Below, piece after piece: positions 35,470-43,517 of a stretch of 56,105 nucleotides of DNA. The stretch is from an uncultured Treponema sp. (lineage in GTDB: Bacteria; Spirochaetota; Spirochaetia; Treponematales; Treponemataceae). The DNA is taken from contig CALBGU010000079.1 in the NCBI GenBank assembly GCA_937893155.1, positions 1 through 56,105 on the forward strand, read 5' to 3'. A program made the translations under genes and the position numbers. How positions within the stretch are numbered: position 1 is the stretch's first letter; the number at the start of each line of letters is the position of its first letter. Below the pieces are notes generated by a model. The model was not told where the DNA came from, searched no databases, and worked only from the letters and a program-made list of their open reading frames with translations.

Positions 35470-37041
35470 CTAGTTTTTTGGCAACGGACGCGCGCTCACT
35501 TCCTTTGAAAGTGTCCCGATAAATGCTTCGTCTATGCTTGAATATGTTGCCACCGCGAAATAATACACCGTGCCGTTCTTTAGCCCAGAAATCGTAAACG
35601 TGGAGATATTTCCCACATTCACCGGAGAATTTCCCTGCACCGCGCCCACGCCCAAATATTCTCCCGGGCGCGTTCCGTAATACACATAGTACCCGCCGAC
35701 CGAATCATCAAGAGAATGAGACCAAGCAAGCGTAACCGAGCCGTCCCCCGCCGTCGCTGAAATTCTGAACGGAGGCAGAGGAAGCGCCGTTTCGGTATAG
35801 TTCAACGTGAGCTGCGTAATTGACGGCGATGTTTTTCCGCTTCCATCTGGGTACAAATCCGCGGCAACCTGAAAATAGCGCGCCGTGATTTCGCCGTCGA
35901 TAGTTCCGTCCGCCTTCACCGCTTTCCATTCAGGTTTTGTGTCCGTCCAATCAAAATAATTATCACCGCCGCGCACAAAAATCTGAACTGCCGTTTGCGA
36001 CGGCGTATGTAAAATCGCGTCAACCCTTTCCAGTTTTGAGCCAGGATTTACCGACAGCGGCTGGCTTTCGATTCTTCCGCCCGAAAGTTTGTACTCATCG
36101 TAATGCGTTTCTGAAAGATTATCCGCCTTGGGAAGAACCTTAAACGCCGCAACAGCCTGCGACGAAGCCTCACCCTCCAAACTCGTTCTCACAATGCGAA
36201 AATCGTCAATGCTTCCCGTAAACAGCGGGCAGATTTCAATCTCGGCAGGCACGCCCAAAATCGGCGTGTAGACAGAACCGCGGCTTTCGTGTCCCGATTC
36301 GGTCATATAGCAAAGCGATTCGGTTTTGCCGTTGATGCGGTATTCCAAAAGCCCCGTATGCTCATCAAACGAAATAATGTGATGCGCCCATTCGCCCGGC
36401 ACAATCGTGTCGTAACTCGCAAGCGTCACTTCATTGCGATTTTGTTTATAGCCGTCAAAAACATTGGAGAATTTCCACTCAAGATGATTGTTAAAAAATG
36501 AAGCCGTAATCATCTGATAATTCACATAATCATTAACCGTGCGCGACGAACGCCACGAAAACACGATTTCGCCGTTTTCCGCGATTGACGGGCACAGCCA
36601 AAATTCCAGCGCAAACGAACCAGAAAATCCGCTTGAACCAAAAAGCGTGCCTTCACTGCCTTTGAGCGTCATTCCCGTGCCGTGTCCAGTGCTCAAAGCG
36701 GCGCGTTTTCCCATTTTGGCTTTTTTGGACAGCACAAAATTGCTTTCCGTTACGGTGTAATTTCCCGTCAAATCCGTTTTGGCTTTTTTCTCAAAATCCA
36801 GCAGCAAATCAGTAAATTCCGTCTCTTTGCGCGAATTCGTTGCAAGCTCAATGCTCTCCCAGCCGAACGCCCCCTTGCCGCGCTCTACGCCGCGTTCCAG
36901 CGAAAACGGCTGCCACCCGTTTTTCCCGCCAAGCACGATTGATTTTGATTCTGCCTGAGACTTTGCCGCAAAAAGCGATGCAGATAGTAGACAAACTGAC
37001 GCAAATCGAAGTATTTTTAATCCAGATATTTTTTCGGACAT
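35470..37041 (-). CDS. Secreted LamG-like / fibronectin type III protein
   Basis: 523 residues. The N-terminus has a hydrophobic signal-like segment ending SLFAAKSQA. Residues about 95-300 look like a concanavalin A/LamG sandwich (SGFSGSFALEFWLCPSIAEN, WAHHIISFDEHTGLLEYRIN, GSIDDFRIVRTSL). Residues about 425-520 form a fibronectin type III domain (DGSVTLAWSHSLDDSVGGYY, GLKNGTVYYFAVATYS). Likely exported and able to bind glycan or protein; no catalytic residues seen. The start codon is only 19 nt from the divergent uvrC start. Confidence 0.75.
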   Translation of the reverse strand: MSEKISGLKILRFASVCLLSASLFAAKSQAESKSIVLGGKNGWQPFSLERGVERGKGAFGWESIELATNSRKETEFTDLLLDFEKKAKTDLTGNYTVTESNFVLSKKAKMGKRAALSTGHGTGMTLKGSEGTLFGSSGFSGSFALEFWLCPSIAENGEIVFSWRSSRTVNDYVNYQMITASFFNNHLEWKFSNVFDGYKQNRNEVTLASYDTIVPGEWAHHIISFDEHTGLLEYRINGKTESLCYMTESGHESRGSVYTPILGVPAEIEICPLFTGSIDDFRIVRTSLEGEASSQAVAAFKVLPKADNLSETHYDEYKLSGGRIESQPLSVNPGSKLERVDAILHTPSQTAVQIFVRGGDNYFDWTDTKPEWKAVKADGTIDGEITARYFQVAADLYPDGSGKTSPSITQLTLNYTETALPLPPFRISATAGDGSVTLAWSHSLDDSVGGYYVYYGTRPGEYLGVGAVQGNSPVNVGNISTFTISGLKNGTVYYFAVATYSSIDEAFIGTLSKEVSARPLPKN

Positions 37042-37060
37042 AAAACTTTTACCAGCCTAT

Positions 37061-39085
37061 ATGACAAACGATATTGATACACGAGAAATCTTGCACCAAA
37101 CAGCACTCAACGCACCGAATTCGAGCGGTGTCTATCTTTGGCGCAACCAAGACAGCACAGTGATTTACGTCGGCAAGGCAAAAAACCTCAAAAACCGGCT
37201 TTCATCGTATTTTTCAGGACGAAAGGACATCAAAACCCAGATGCTCATCGCCCACGCTGTTTCTATTGAGTATATCACAACAACAAACGAGTATGAAGCG
37301 TTTTTGTTGGAAAACAACCTTATAAAAAAATATTCTCCCCGCTACAACATAAATCTCAAGGACGGAAAATCGTATCCGTCCCTCAAAATCACAAAAGAAG
37401 ATTTCCCCAAAATCGTAAAAACGCGCCGCGTTATAAAAGACGGCTCGCTTTATTTTGGACCTTTCCCCGATGCAGCAGCGCTTGATATTTTCATCAAGAC
37501 TTTGTTTAAATTATATCCCATTCGCCGATGTAAGACAATGCGCAAAGGAGTTGCGTGTATGTATTATCATATTGGACAATGCAAAGCGCCGTGCTGCTCA
37601 AAAATCGACAAAAAGTCCTATAACCAATTTATCGAAGAAATTAGAAAACTTCTTGAGAATAAGGGCGAGCAAACCCAAAAGAAAATCGAACGCGAAATGA
37701 AAGAAGCAGCGAAAAATCTGGATTTTGAAAAAGCCGCCCGCCTCCGCGATGGACTCAAAGCGCTGATGGTGATGCAAAATCAGAACATCGTGGAAACGTT
37801 CAGCGCTGATGACCGTGATTATTGTGCATTCGAGCGCGAAGGCGAAATGGTGAGTTTTTCGATTTTGAGCGTCAGGCTCGGAAAACTCACCGAGCACGAA
37901 CTTTTCAGGACAAAAAGCCTCAGCGACGACGAAAATCTGATGGGCGAATTTTTGTGCGCGTATTACGATAAACGCGAAAAAATCCCGCCCGCCGTGTTTT
38001 TGCCCAAAATGGCACTCGCGGACGAAAACGGCAGCGATACCGATTCGTCTATCGAGCATGTGCGCCATTGGTTCGCCGAGCAGTTCGGTTTTTCGCCCGA
38101 AATCCAGACCATCGACATCACAAGCGCGGACGACGACGGCGCAAAACCGTATCTCAGGCGCACCAACGCGGCTCTTACGCTGGAGCGTCATCGTGCCACG
38201 CTCCGAATGGCACAGCAAAACGCCCGCGAAGACATTATCCGCCGCGCACGCAAAAAAAGCGACACACCCGCAATGCAGGAGCTTCAGCGCGTTTTGAGAT
38301 TGCCCAATCTGCCGCGCCGAATCGAAGGCTTTGATATTGCGCACATCGGCGGCAAGTTCCCCGTAGCAAGCCTTATCAGCTTTTTTGACGGCAATCCCGA
38401 CAAAAAAAATTACCGCGAATTCCGCCTGAAAACCACCGACGGCATTATTGACGATTTTGCGAGTATGAAAGAAGCGACCGCCCGCCGCTACACGCGCCTT
38501 TTGAACGACGGCAAGGAATTGCCCGACCTGCTTTTGATAGACGGCGGCATTGGGCAAGTGAACGCCGTGGACGCAGTGATTTCGAGTCTGGGATTGTCCA
38601 TTCCGATTGCCGGGCTGGCAAAGCGCGACGAAGAAATCTGGCGACCGCACACGAGTACACCGATTTGCCTTCCCAAACACAGCGACGCACTGCGCCTTCT
38701 TCAGCGCGTGCGCGACGAAACGCACCGATTCGCCACGAGCCGAAACCAAGAGCTTCGCACCAAAGAAAACACGGTCAGCCCCTTTGAATCGCTCCCCCAC
38801 GTCGGAAAACAGCGCGCACGGCTTTTGAGAAAGGCATTTACCACGCTCGAAGACCTTGCCGCCGCCCAAGAAGCCCAGATTGCCCAAGCAATTCACGTTC
38901 GCGCATCTGATGCGTCAGAGATTCTGCTTGCCGCCAAAAAACTTGCCGAAAAACAGCGCCGCTCCAAAAAGCGCATTTCCGCCTCGCTCACCCAAAGCGG
39001 CACGACCGCCGAAAAAGCCGCCGAAGCCGCCCGCGCGCAAAATCTCGCGCTCCTCGCCGCCGAGGACGAAGCCGACTATTCCTGA
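37061..39085 (+). CDS. uvrC: Excinuclease ABC subunit C
   Basis: 674 residues, slightly longer than usual UvrC. GIY-YIG nuclease at the N-terminus (SSGVYLWRNQDSTVIYVGKA KN in two pieces), Cys-rich linker (GVACMYYHIGQCKAPCC), UVR domain near 205-250 (NLDFEKAARLRDGLKAL), RNase H-like nuclease (GFDIAHIGGKFPVA, PDLLLIDGGIGQVNA), and C-terminal HhH (FESLPHVGKQRARLLRKAF). Role: makes the 3' and 5' incisions in nucleotide excision repair with UvrAB. The C-terminal 50 residues after the HhH (KKRISASLTQSGTTAEKAAE...) are an alanine-rich extension. Confidence 0.95.
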   Translation: MTNDIDTREILHQTALNAPNSSGVYLWRNQDSTVIYVGKAKNLKNRLSSYFSGRKDIKTQMLIAHAVSIEYITTTNEYEAFLLENNLIKKYSPRYNINLKDGKSYPSLKITKEDFPKIVKTRRVIKDGSLYFGPFPDAAALDIFIKTLFKLYPIRRCKTMRKGVACMYYHIGQCKAPCCSKIDKKSYNQFIEEIRKLLENKGEQTQKKIEREMKEAAKNLDFEKAARLRDGLKALMVMQNQNIVETFSADDRDYCAFEREGEMVSFSILSVRLGKLTEHELFRTKSLSDDENLMGEFLCAYYDKREKIPPAVFLPKMALADENGSDTDSSIEHVRHWFAEQFGFSPEIQTIDITSADDDGAKPYLRRTNAALTLERHRATLRMAQQNAREDIIRRARKKSDTPAMQELQRVLRLPNLPRRIEGFDIAHIGGKFPVASLISFFDGNPDKKNYREFRLKTTDGIIDDFASMKEATARRYTRLLNDGKELPDLLLIDGGIGQVNAVDAVISSLGLSIPIAGLAKRDEEIWRPHTSTPICLPKHSDALRLLQRVRDETHRFATSRNQELRTKENTVSPFESLPHVGKQRARLLRKAFTTLEDLAAAQEAQIAQAIHVRASDASEILLAAKKLAEKQRRSKKRISASLTQSGTTAEKAAEAARAQNLALLAAEDEADYS

Positions 39086-39092
39086 CAGCGAA

Positions 39093-39129
39093 AAAAAAGG
39101 CGCGGCATTTTTTCACCGCACCTTTTTTT
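39093..39129. terminator. Bidirectional terminator between uvrC and the DUF2335-like gene
   Basis: AAGGCGCGG (39097-39105) pairs with CCGCACCTT (39116-39124) with one mismatch. There is an A-run before and a T-run after, serving both convergent genes. Confidence 0.8.
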
Positions 39130-39141
39130 ACTGTTAGCACA

Positions 39142-39504
39142 TTATTTCTTCAATGATTTGATTGCTTGAATAAGAATCGGAGAGAACCCCGCGACAATCG
39201 CCGTAACTGCTCCCGCTTCCATTCCTTTCAGCGCAAGCAAAACGCCTCCCGCCATTCCGCTTATACCAAGCAAAAAAGTAAAAATTTGACCCAAAATGGG
39301 AACAATAAAATTACGCCGAGCACGTTTTTGCTGTTCATAAACATCTGCGGCTGCATATTTTTCAGTCATTGAAAGAATTCGATTCGGGAAATCCGCATCA
39401 ATTTCCTTGAAACCTTTCAAAATATCAGGATGCGGCAATGGACCGACATACAGTTCATTTTTCAAACTTTGCTCAACAACCACATCAGTTTTTTTGTCCG
39501 CCAT
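39142..39504 (-). CDS. Small DUF2335-like membrane protein
   Basis: 120 residues. The soluble N-terminal part has the family-like GPLPHPDILKGFKEIDADFP and RILSMTEKYAAADVYEQQKR. Two hydrophobic segments follow (IVPILGQIFTFLLGISGMAG, GAVTAIVAGFSPILIQAI) and a short basic end. The pattern matches DUF2335, small two-TM proteins of unknown function. Start at 39504 has GAGG 8 nt upstream; the frame continues upstream but without a ribosome site. It overlaps the previous small gene by 20 nt, last of a three-gene cassette. Confidence 0.65.
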   Translation of the reverse strand: MADKKTDVVVEQSLKNELYVGPLPHPDILKGFKEIDADFPNRILSMTEKYAAADVYEQQKRARRNFIVPILGQIFTFLLGISGMAGGVLLALKGMEAGAVTAIVAGFSPILIQAIKSLKK

Positions 39505-39679
39505 GGTAAACCTCTGCATTATTGATTGCAAGCCGCATTGTATTGCCAGTGCGTTCAAATGCACGCGCAACCGCCGCCCACGCATTTTCTGCGCCGCAAT
39601 ACGTCTGAAGAGGACTGTTTACATCTGGAAACAAATCACCTATCGAAGTAATCCCATCAGAAAAACTCAGTGTTTGCAT
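39485..39679 (-). CDS. Small hypothetical protein of 64 residues
   Basis: Sequence begins MQTLSFSDGITSIGDLFPDV and ends AEVYHGGQKN; no membrane helix or known domain. AGGGGG sits 8 nt before the ATG at 39679; a GTG at 39697 overlapping the upstream stop as GTGA is an alternative start. Tight packing between two real-looking genes supports coding status. Confidence 0.5.
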   Translation of the reverse strand: MQTLSFSDGITSIGDLFPDVNSPLQTYCGAENAWAAVARAFERTGNTMRLAINNAEVYHGGQKN

Positions 39680-39693
39680 AATGCTCGCCCCCT

Positions 39694-40452
39694 TCACGCA
39701 TTCGCCTGTGAGGGAGAAACAGGCTGTACTTGAGAAACAGGCTGTGCCTGCTGCTTTTTGCGCAGAAGAGCGACTTTGTTCGCTTCTTGCACCTCCGTAT
39801 CAACCTCTTTGGCAAACGCCTCGTATTTCGACTCGCCGTTTTTGAGCATAAAATTCAGATAATCAACGATATTTTCGTTAAAAAACACCGTCAACTCTTT
39901 TTTCGCCTGCGACGCATTCGATTTCCCCTTTGCCGCGCTCTTGAGCTCGCTGTATTTCTTGTCTGCCGCCTCAAACGCCGCCTGCTTTGCCTTCAAATCC
40001 GCAATGCACTCCTTCAAGCCGAACAGAGAATCCGCCGCCGCCTTTACGCCAGATGCCGACAAATCGCCCAAAAGCGAATTGATTTTACCCGACTCCATCG
40101 CATAGCTCATCGTCATCAGCGTCTTTCCGTGCGCGTCCAAAATCTGCTTAATCGGCTTAATCGCCTCGTTCGATTCTGCAATCGGCACAATCGCGTGCAT
40201 TTCCGCCGTTGCAAACAGCGCCTGCACCGCCTTGTCGCGCGCCCTGTCCTTATCCTCAAGCTCGCTCGCCTCTTTCGTCGAATCCGAAAGCGAAATCACC
40301 TCGTCCGCCTTTGCTCTCGCCTCGCTCACATACTTTGCAAACCGCTCGTCTGCCACCGCCTTGGCGTGCTTTTCGAACATATCGCTCACCGTCCGCACCC
40401 TCGTCGCCACTTCCAACGTACGAACATTTTGATTCAATTTTTTTACCAGCAT
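39694..40452 (-). CDS. DUF6261-like helical protein
   Basis: 252 residues, all-helical. The landmark segment ASELEDKDRARDKAVQALFA is followed by KPIKQILDAHGKTLMTMSYA and by FEAADKKYSELKSAAKGKSN. The C-terminal end is a Gln/Pro-rich tail with a repeated PVSQ/VQPVS motif. This layout matches what I recall of DUF6261 in Bacteroidetes and Treponema; function unknown. Residues about 40-76 align without gaps to the start of the partial gene at 55816. A moderate Shine-Dalgarno (GGGAG) lies about 10 nt upstream. First gene of a cassette with the 64-residue and DUF2335-like genes; a 41-bp array lies 250-415 nt upstream. Confidence 0.65.
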   Translation of the reverse strand: MLVKKLNQNVRTLEVATRVRTVSDMFEKHAKAVADERFAKYVSEARAKADEVISLSDSTKEASELEDKDRARDKAVQALFATAEMHAIVPIAESNEAIKPIKQILDAHGKTLMTMSYAMESGKINSLLGDLSASGVKAAADSLFGLKECIADLKAKQAAFEAADKKYSELKSAAKGKSNASQAKKELTVFFNENIVDYLNFMLKNGESKYEAFAKEVDTEVQEANKVALLRKKQQAQPVSQVQPVSPSQANA

Positions 40453-40588
40453 TGTAAAAACACTCCCTTATAAAAATAATGCTTTCAAAAAGCCTTTTTA
40501 TCATATCATTTTGCGCATAAAAAGCAACTCAAAATTCATACTGATTATCTCACCTTAACCCGATAATCTTCTGCTCATACCAGAGGTA

Positions 40589-40665
40589 GCAAGAGGCTTA
40601 AGCCCCTTGTTTCAACAGACATTGAAAAAAGATTGCCGTATCAAGAGCGGCAATGACAAAAAAGC
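40589..40665. repeat. Dispersed composite repeat, copy 2
   Basis: GCAAGAGGCTTAAGCCCCTTG, then TTTCAACAGACA.TGAAAAAA, then GATTGCCGTATCAAG, CGGCAATGACAAAAAA. It is collinear with the copy at 28630. The second half is itself a hairpin (ATTGCCG/CGGCAAT). Confidence 0.8.
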
Positions 40666-40700
40666 ATACTTTTTGCGTCAGAAAAAAAATTTATTATCAG

Positions 40701-40866
40701 CCTATTTTAAAAGAAGCCCATAAAAATTAAAGCACGTCAATCCTATTTTAAGAGAAGATAATAAAAATGAAAGCATTTCAATCCTAATTTAAGAGAAGGC
40801 AATAAAATTTAAATCATCGTCAGCCTATTTTAAGAGAAGACAAAAAAAATAGATTTTCGCCGTCCT
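40701..40866. repeat. Tandem array, 41-bp period
   Basis: CCTA(T/A)TTTAAGAGAAG-type blocks start at 40701, 40742, 40783 and 40824, exactly 41 bp apart, with a decayed fifth at 40864. The remainder of each unit is also similar (ATAAAAATNAAAGCA..GTCAAT), so these are true tandem repeats. Palindromy is weak here. It sits in the 490-nt spacer upstream of the DUF6261-like gene. Confidence 0.9.
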
Positions 40867-40879
40867 TTTGACCAAAGCG

Positions 40880-40918
40880 AAAAAAAATCCCCTGCGCTCA
40901 CCCACGCAAGGGATTTAA
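40880..40918 (-). terminator. Terminator of the M23 peptidase gene
   Basis: TCCCCTGCG (40888-40896) / CGCAAGGGA (40905-40913) with one mismatch, followed on the minus strand by a run of T, 25 nt past the stop at 40943. Confidence 0.8.
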
Positions 40919-40942
40919 GGAGAAATGTATTTTGGCAAAAAA

Positions 40943-41935
40943 TTATTTTATCAAACCGAGCGGATTCACTGTTTTTCCGTTCTTGTACACCGTAAAATGC
41001 AAGTGCGGACCTGTACTCATACCAGTGCTGCCCACCTTTCCAATCTGCGTGGACGTATTAACCACCTGCCCTTTGTGCGCAAGAATCTTGCTCATGTGCC
41101 CGTAGAGCGTCTTGTAGCCCGAATGGTGCGTAATAATCACATAATTTCCATACACCGAACTGTAGCCCGTTTCCGTTACCGTGCCCGAAAGCGCCGCAAA
41201 AATCGCCGTGCCCTGATACGCCGCCATATCAATGCCGCCGTGGAACGTGCGTCTGGACGAATCGAACGGACTCGTGCGATAGCCGTAATACGAAGACAGA
41301 TAATAATACGAATGGAGCGGCTTGACAAACAAATCGCCGTTGATTTCCTGCCGCTTGGTGTAATCCATACGCGCGCCGGGCAAAAACAGCGACGCGCCCG
41401 CGCTCAACGAGGAATCAAGCGCAACTTTATTCACATATGCGCAGTCGTCGGCGTTGATTTCGTATTTTTCAGAAATATCTTTGATGGTCTCGCCGTTTTT
41501 GCCGACCGTGTACAAAATGCCTGCCATCGACGGAATGCGCAAATACTGATTTATCTGCAATGTGCGGGAATTCTGGATATTGTTCACGCTCAACAGCGTA
41601 TCTTCCGTAACGCCGTAGCGCTCGGCAATCTTTCCAATCATATCGCCTGCTTTTACGCGGTACGAAAGATACGTTACCCCGTCCGCCGCAACGTGGGTTG
41701 ACTCTTCGCTTTCAAGCATTTCGGTCAAAGACTCGCCACTTTCAATGCTTTCCATATTTTCAAGCGCGGCTTCCGTGGAAGATACAATGCTCGGCGTTTC
41801 AAAACCACCTTGACCTTGCCCCAGCGATTTTCGCTTCTGCACCACCGCCACGCACACAATGCCCGCAACAACAACGCAGGAACAAAATGTAAGACCCGCA
41901 CAAATCAGCCCATTTTTTATATCAGACTTTCGCAT
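40943..41935 (-). CDS. LysM-domain M23 metallopeptidase
   Basis: 330 residues. N-terminal membrane helix (GLICAGLTFCSCVVVAGIVC). Two LysM domains near 102-190 (YRVKAGDMIGKIAERYGVTE, LYTVGKNGETIKDISEKYEI). C-terminal LytM/M23 domain has the zinc residues in FHGGIDMA, GHMSK and GPHLHFTV. Role: periplasmic peptidoglycan endopeptidase, or an activator of one, anchored to the inner membrane and bound to glycan by LysM. The active-site pattern looks complete. AAGGGTGAT is the ribosome site. It follows rlmE by 35 nt and may share its transcript. Confidence 0.92.
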   Translation of the reverse strand: MRKSDIKNGLICAGLTFCSCVVVAGIVCVAVVQKRKSLGQGQGGFETPSIVSSTEAALENMESIESGESLTEMLESEESTHVAADGVTYLSYRVKAGDMIGKIAERYGVTEDTLLSVNNIQNSRTLQINQYLRIPSMAGILYTVGKNGETIKDISEKYEINADDCAYVNKVALDSSLSAGASLFLPGARMDYTKRQEINGDLFVKPLHSYYYLSSYYGYRTSPFDSSRRTFHGGIDMAAYQGTAIFAALSGTVTETGYSSVYGNYVIITHHSGYKTLYGHMSKILAHKGQVVNTSTQIGKVGSTGMSTGPHLHFTVYKNGKTVNPLGLIK

Positions 41936-41970
41936 ATCATCACCCTTAAATAAGTTTCTTCATTTATGTT

Positions 41971-42567
41971 TTACTTTTTATTCAATCCGATAAGATACGT
42001 TTCAAACGATTCGCTTCTACACGCTTCGGGCTTAAATCCCTTTGCGCTCTCAAAAACAAGCCGCATTTTCTTGAGCATATCCGCTTGATTGCCGCTCTGA
42101 AAAATCTTCACGACAAAATTTCCGCCCTTTTTCAGCATTGCCTCCGCATACCACAGCGCCATCTCCACAAGAGCAGACGAGCGCGCCGTATCAACCGTTC
42201 TGTTGCCCGTTGTAAGCGGGGCGGCATCGCAGACAACCAAATCGTAGGGACCTAGCTCTGTAATTTTAATACGGATTTCTTCAGAAAGCAAATCACCCTG
42301 TAAGAAAAAAAGATTATCGCCTTTTACATTCTTGGAAAGAGGATTTAAATCGCAGGACACAACTCTGCCAGACCCCTCCATTGCTCTGAGCAAAAAGGTG
42401 GTCCAGCTACCGGGAGCTGCCCCAAGGTCAAGAACGGTGTAATTCTTTTTTATCATACCAAACTTTTGGTCAATCTCTTGCAATTTATACACAGAACGGG
42501 CTGGATACCCCTCTGAAAACGCCTTTTTTGACCAATAATCAGGTTTTTCGTAACTATTGGAAGCCAT
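41971..42567 (-). CDS. rlmE: 23S rRNA 2'-O-methyltransferase RlmE (FtsJ)
   Basis: 198 residues, standard RlmE length. The K-D-K-E catalytic set is visible: K28 in ARSVYKLQEID, D in LVVCDAAPLTTGNR, K in FVVKIFQSG, E in SFETYLIGLNK. The SAM site is VLDLGAAPGSW. It methylates U2552 of 23S rRNA. The start at 42567 gives the family N-terminus; no Shine-Dalgarno is visible. Upstream, 42568-42788 is AT-rich and shows nothing else I recognise. Confidence 0.93.
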   Translation of the reverse strand: MASNSYEKPDYWSKKAFSEGYPARSVYKLQEIDQKFGMIKKNYTVLDLGAAPGSWTTFLLRAMEGSGRVVSCDLNPLSKNVKGDNLFFLQGDLLSEEIRIKITELGPYDLVVCDAAPLTTGNRTVDTARSSALVEMALWYAEAMLKKGGNFVVKIFQSGNQADMLKKMRLVFESAKGFKPEACRSESFETYLIGLNKK

Positions 42568-42788
42568 AGAATAATTTTCGGCAGTAAAGTGTGTTTTAGC
42601 CTACTGTATTTTTTATATTTTAACAATATAAAATACAAAAATTTACCGTCCCGCACAGCAAAAAATACACACGCACTGCTGACCGTGAGTTAAAAACACA
42701 AAAAAAACGAAACTATTGGCGTAAAACATAAAACTTGGAGAAGAACTTATAAAATCCTGTCAAAACATAAAAAGAAACTTAAAATATA

Positions 42789-42817
42789 TTGACAATTTTT
42801 TTTGAATTTAGAATAAT
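42789..42817 (+). promoter_or_regulatory. Strong promoter of the 123-residue membrane protein
   Basis: TTGACA (42789-42794), 17-bp spacer, AATAAT (42812-42817), giving a leader of about 28 nt with GGAGG at 42841-42845. Confidence 0.75.
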
Positions 42818-42851
42818 GGAATAGAAATTTTGGAGATATTGGAGGTTATTG

Positions 42852-43223
42852 ATGAACGCACATACTTTCAGCGGTTTTATTCTGGCAGTCATGTTTTTCA
42901 TGGCGGTATTCGCATTTGCAAGAGTGCAACTCACCCCTGAAAATCCTCACAAAGCAATAGACGATTATATGAAATCTTTCGAGCGGCTCATTGAGCAAGT
43001 GGAAACGCTCGACCCAACGCTTGAGCAGAATTTTTCAAATCTCGCGCAAAACTCAAAAGAATTTGCAATAACAGCCGAGCGGCTTCAAAAAAATGAAGTA
43101 TGGACAAAAAATGATTCTGCAATGCTTACTATTCTGAATGCACGCTACGATATTGCGGTGCAACGGCTCGTTTCGGGCAATTTGGCAAGCGGAAAAGCAG
43201 TTTCGTTTACTCGATTGCAATAG
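42852..43223 (+). CDS. Small membrane-anchored hypothetical protein
   Basis: 123 residues. One N-terminal hydrophobic helix (FILAVMFFMAVFAFA) that may be an anchor or signal, then a helical domain (NPHKAIDDYMKSFERLIEQV to LNARYDIAVQRLVSG). GGAGG is 6 nt before the ATG; an overlapping TTG at 42849 is ignored. Strong promoter and own terminator, so monocistronic and probably well expressed. No family recognised. Confidence 0.7.
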   Translation: MNAHTFSGFILAVMFFMAVFAFARVQLTPENPHKAIDDYMKSFERLIEQVETLDPTLEQNFSNLAQNSKEFAITAERLQKNEVWTKNDSAMLTILNARYDIAVQRLVSGNLASGKAVSFTRLQ

Positions 43224-43242
43224 AAACTGCTTTTCATTTTTG

Positions 43243-43271
43243 CAAGGGGCACAGCTGCCCCTGTTTTTTTT
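43243..43271 (+). terminator. Terminator of the 123-residue gene
   Basis: AGGGGCA (43245-43251) / TGCCCCT (43256-43262), 4-nt loop, then GTTTTTTTT. Confidence 0.9.
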
Positions 43272-43380
43272 AATTGCGCACAATTTTCCCGCAACAGTCA
43301 ACAGCATCTTTCTGATTGCACACAATCTTTCTACATCATCAATTCGCATTTTTCCAACAGCAATCGTATCAGCAAAAAAT
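43267..43380. repeat. Tandem repeat, 42-bp period, about 2.5 copies
   Basis: Units start at 43267, 43309 and 43351. The shared head is TT(T/C)(T/C)TRATTGCRCACAAT, and the tail GCATYTTTC recurs at 42 bp. Units are diverged. It directly follows the terminator, in the 294-nt spacer before the 823-residue gene. Confidence 0.6.
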
Positions 43381-43517
43381 AAATTTCTTGTAATTTTGTA
43401 AAAAAAGAGCGGATTTTTTTCTATTGATTTTTGATACTTTCTTATAAAATTGAAAATATATTTTCGGGTATGAAAAGAGAAGTGAACCGCCGAAAATAAA
43501 AAAGATAAAGAGGAAAA

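Noticed and set aside
37598..38896. Minus-strand frame of 432 residues opposite uvrC
   Set aside because: Antisense to conserved UvrC domains; composition typical of shadow frames.
40701..40866. CRISPR-like array (16-bp repeat, 25-bp spacer)
   Set aside because: The supposed spacers resemble each other, repeats are too short and imperfect, and there are no cas genes.
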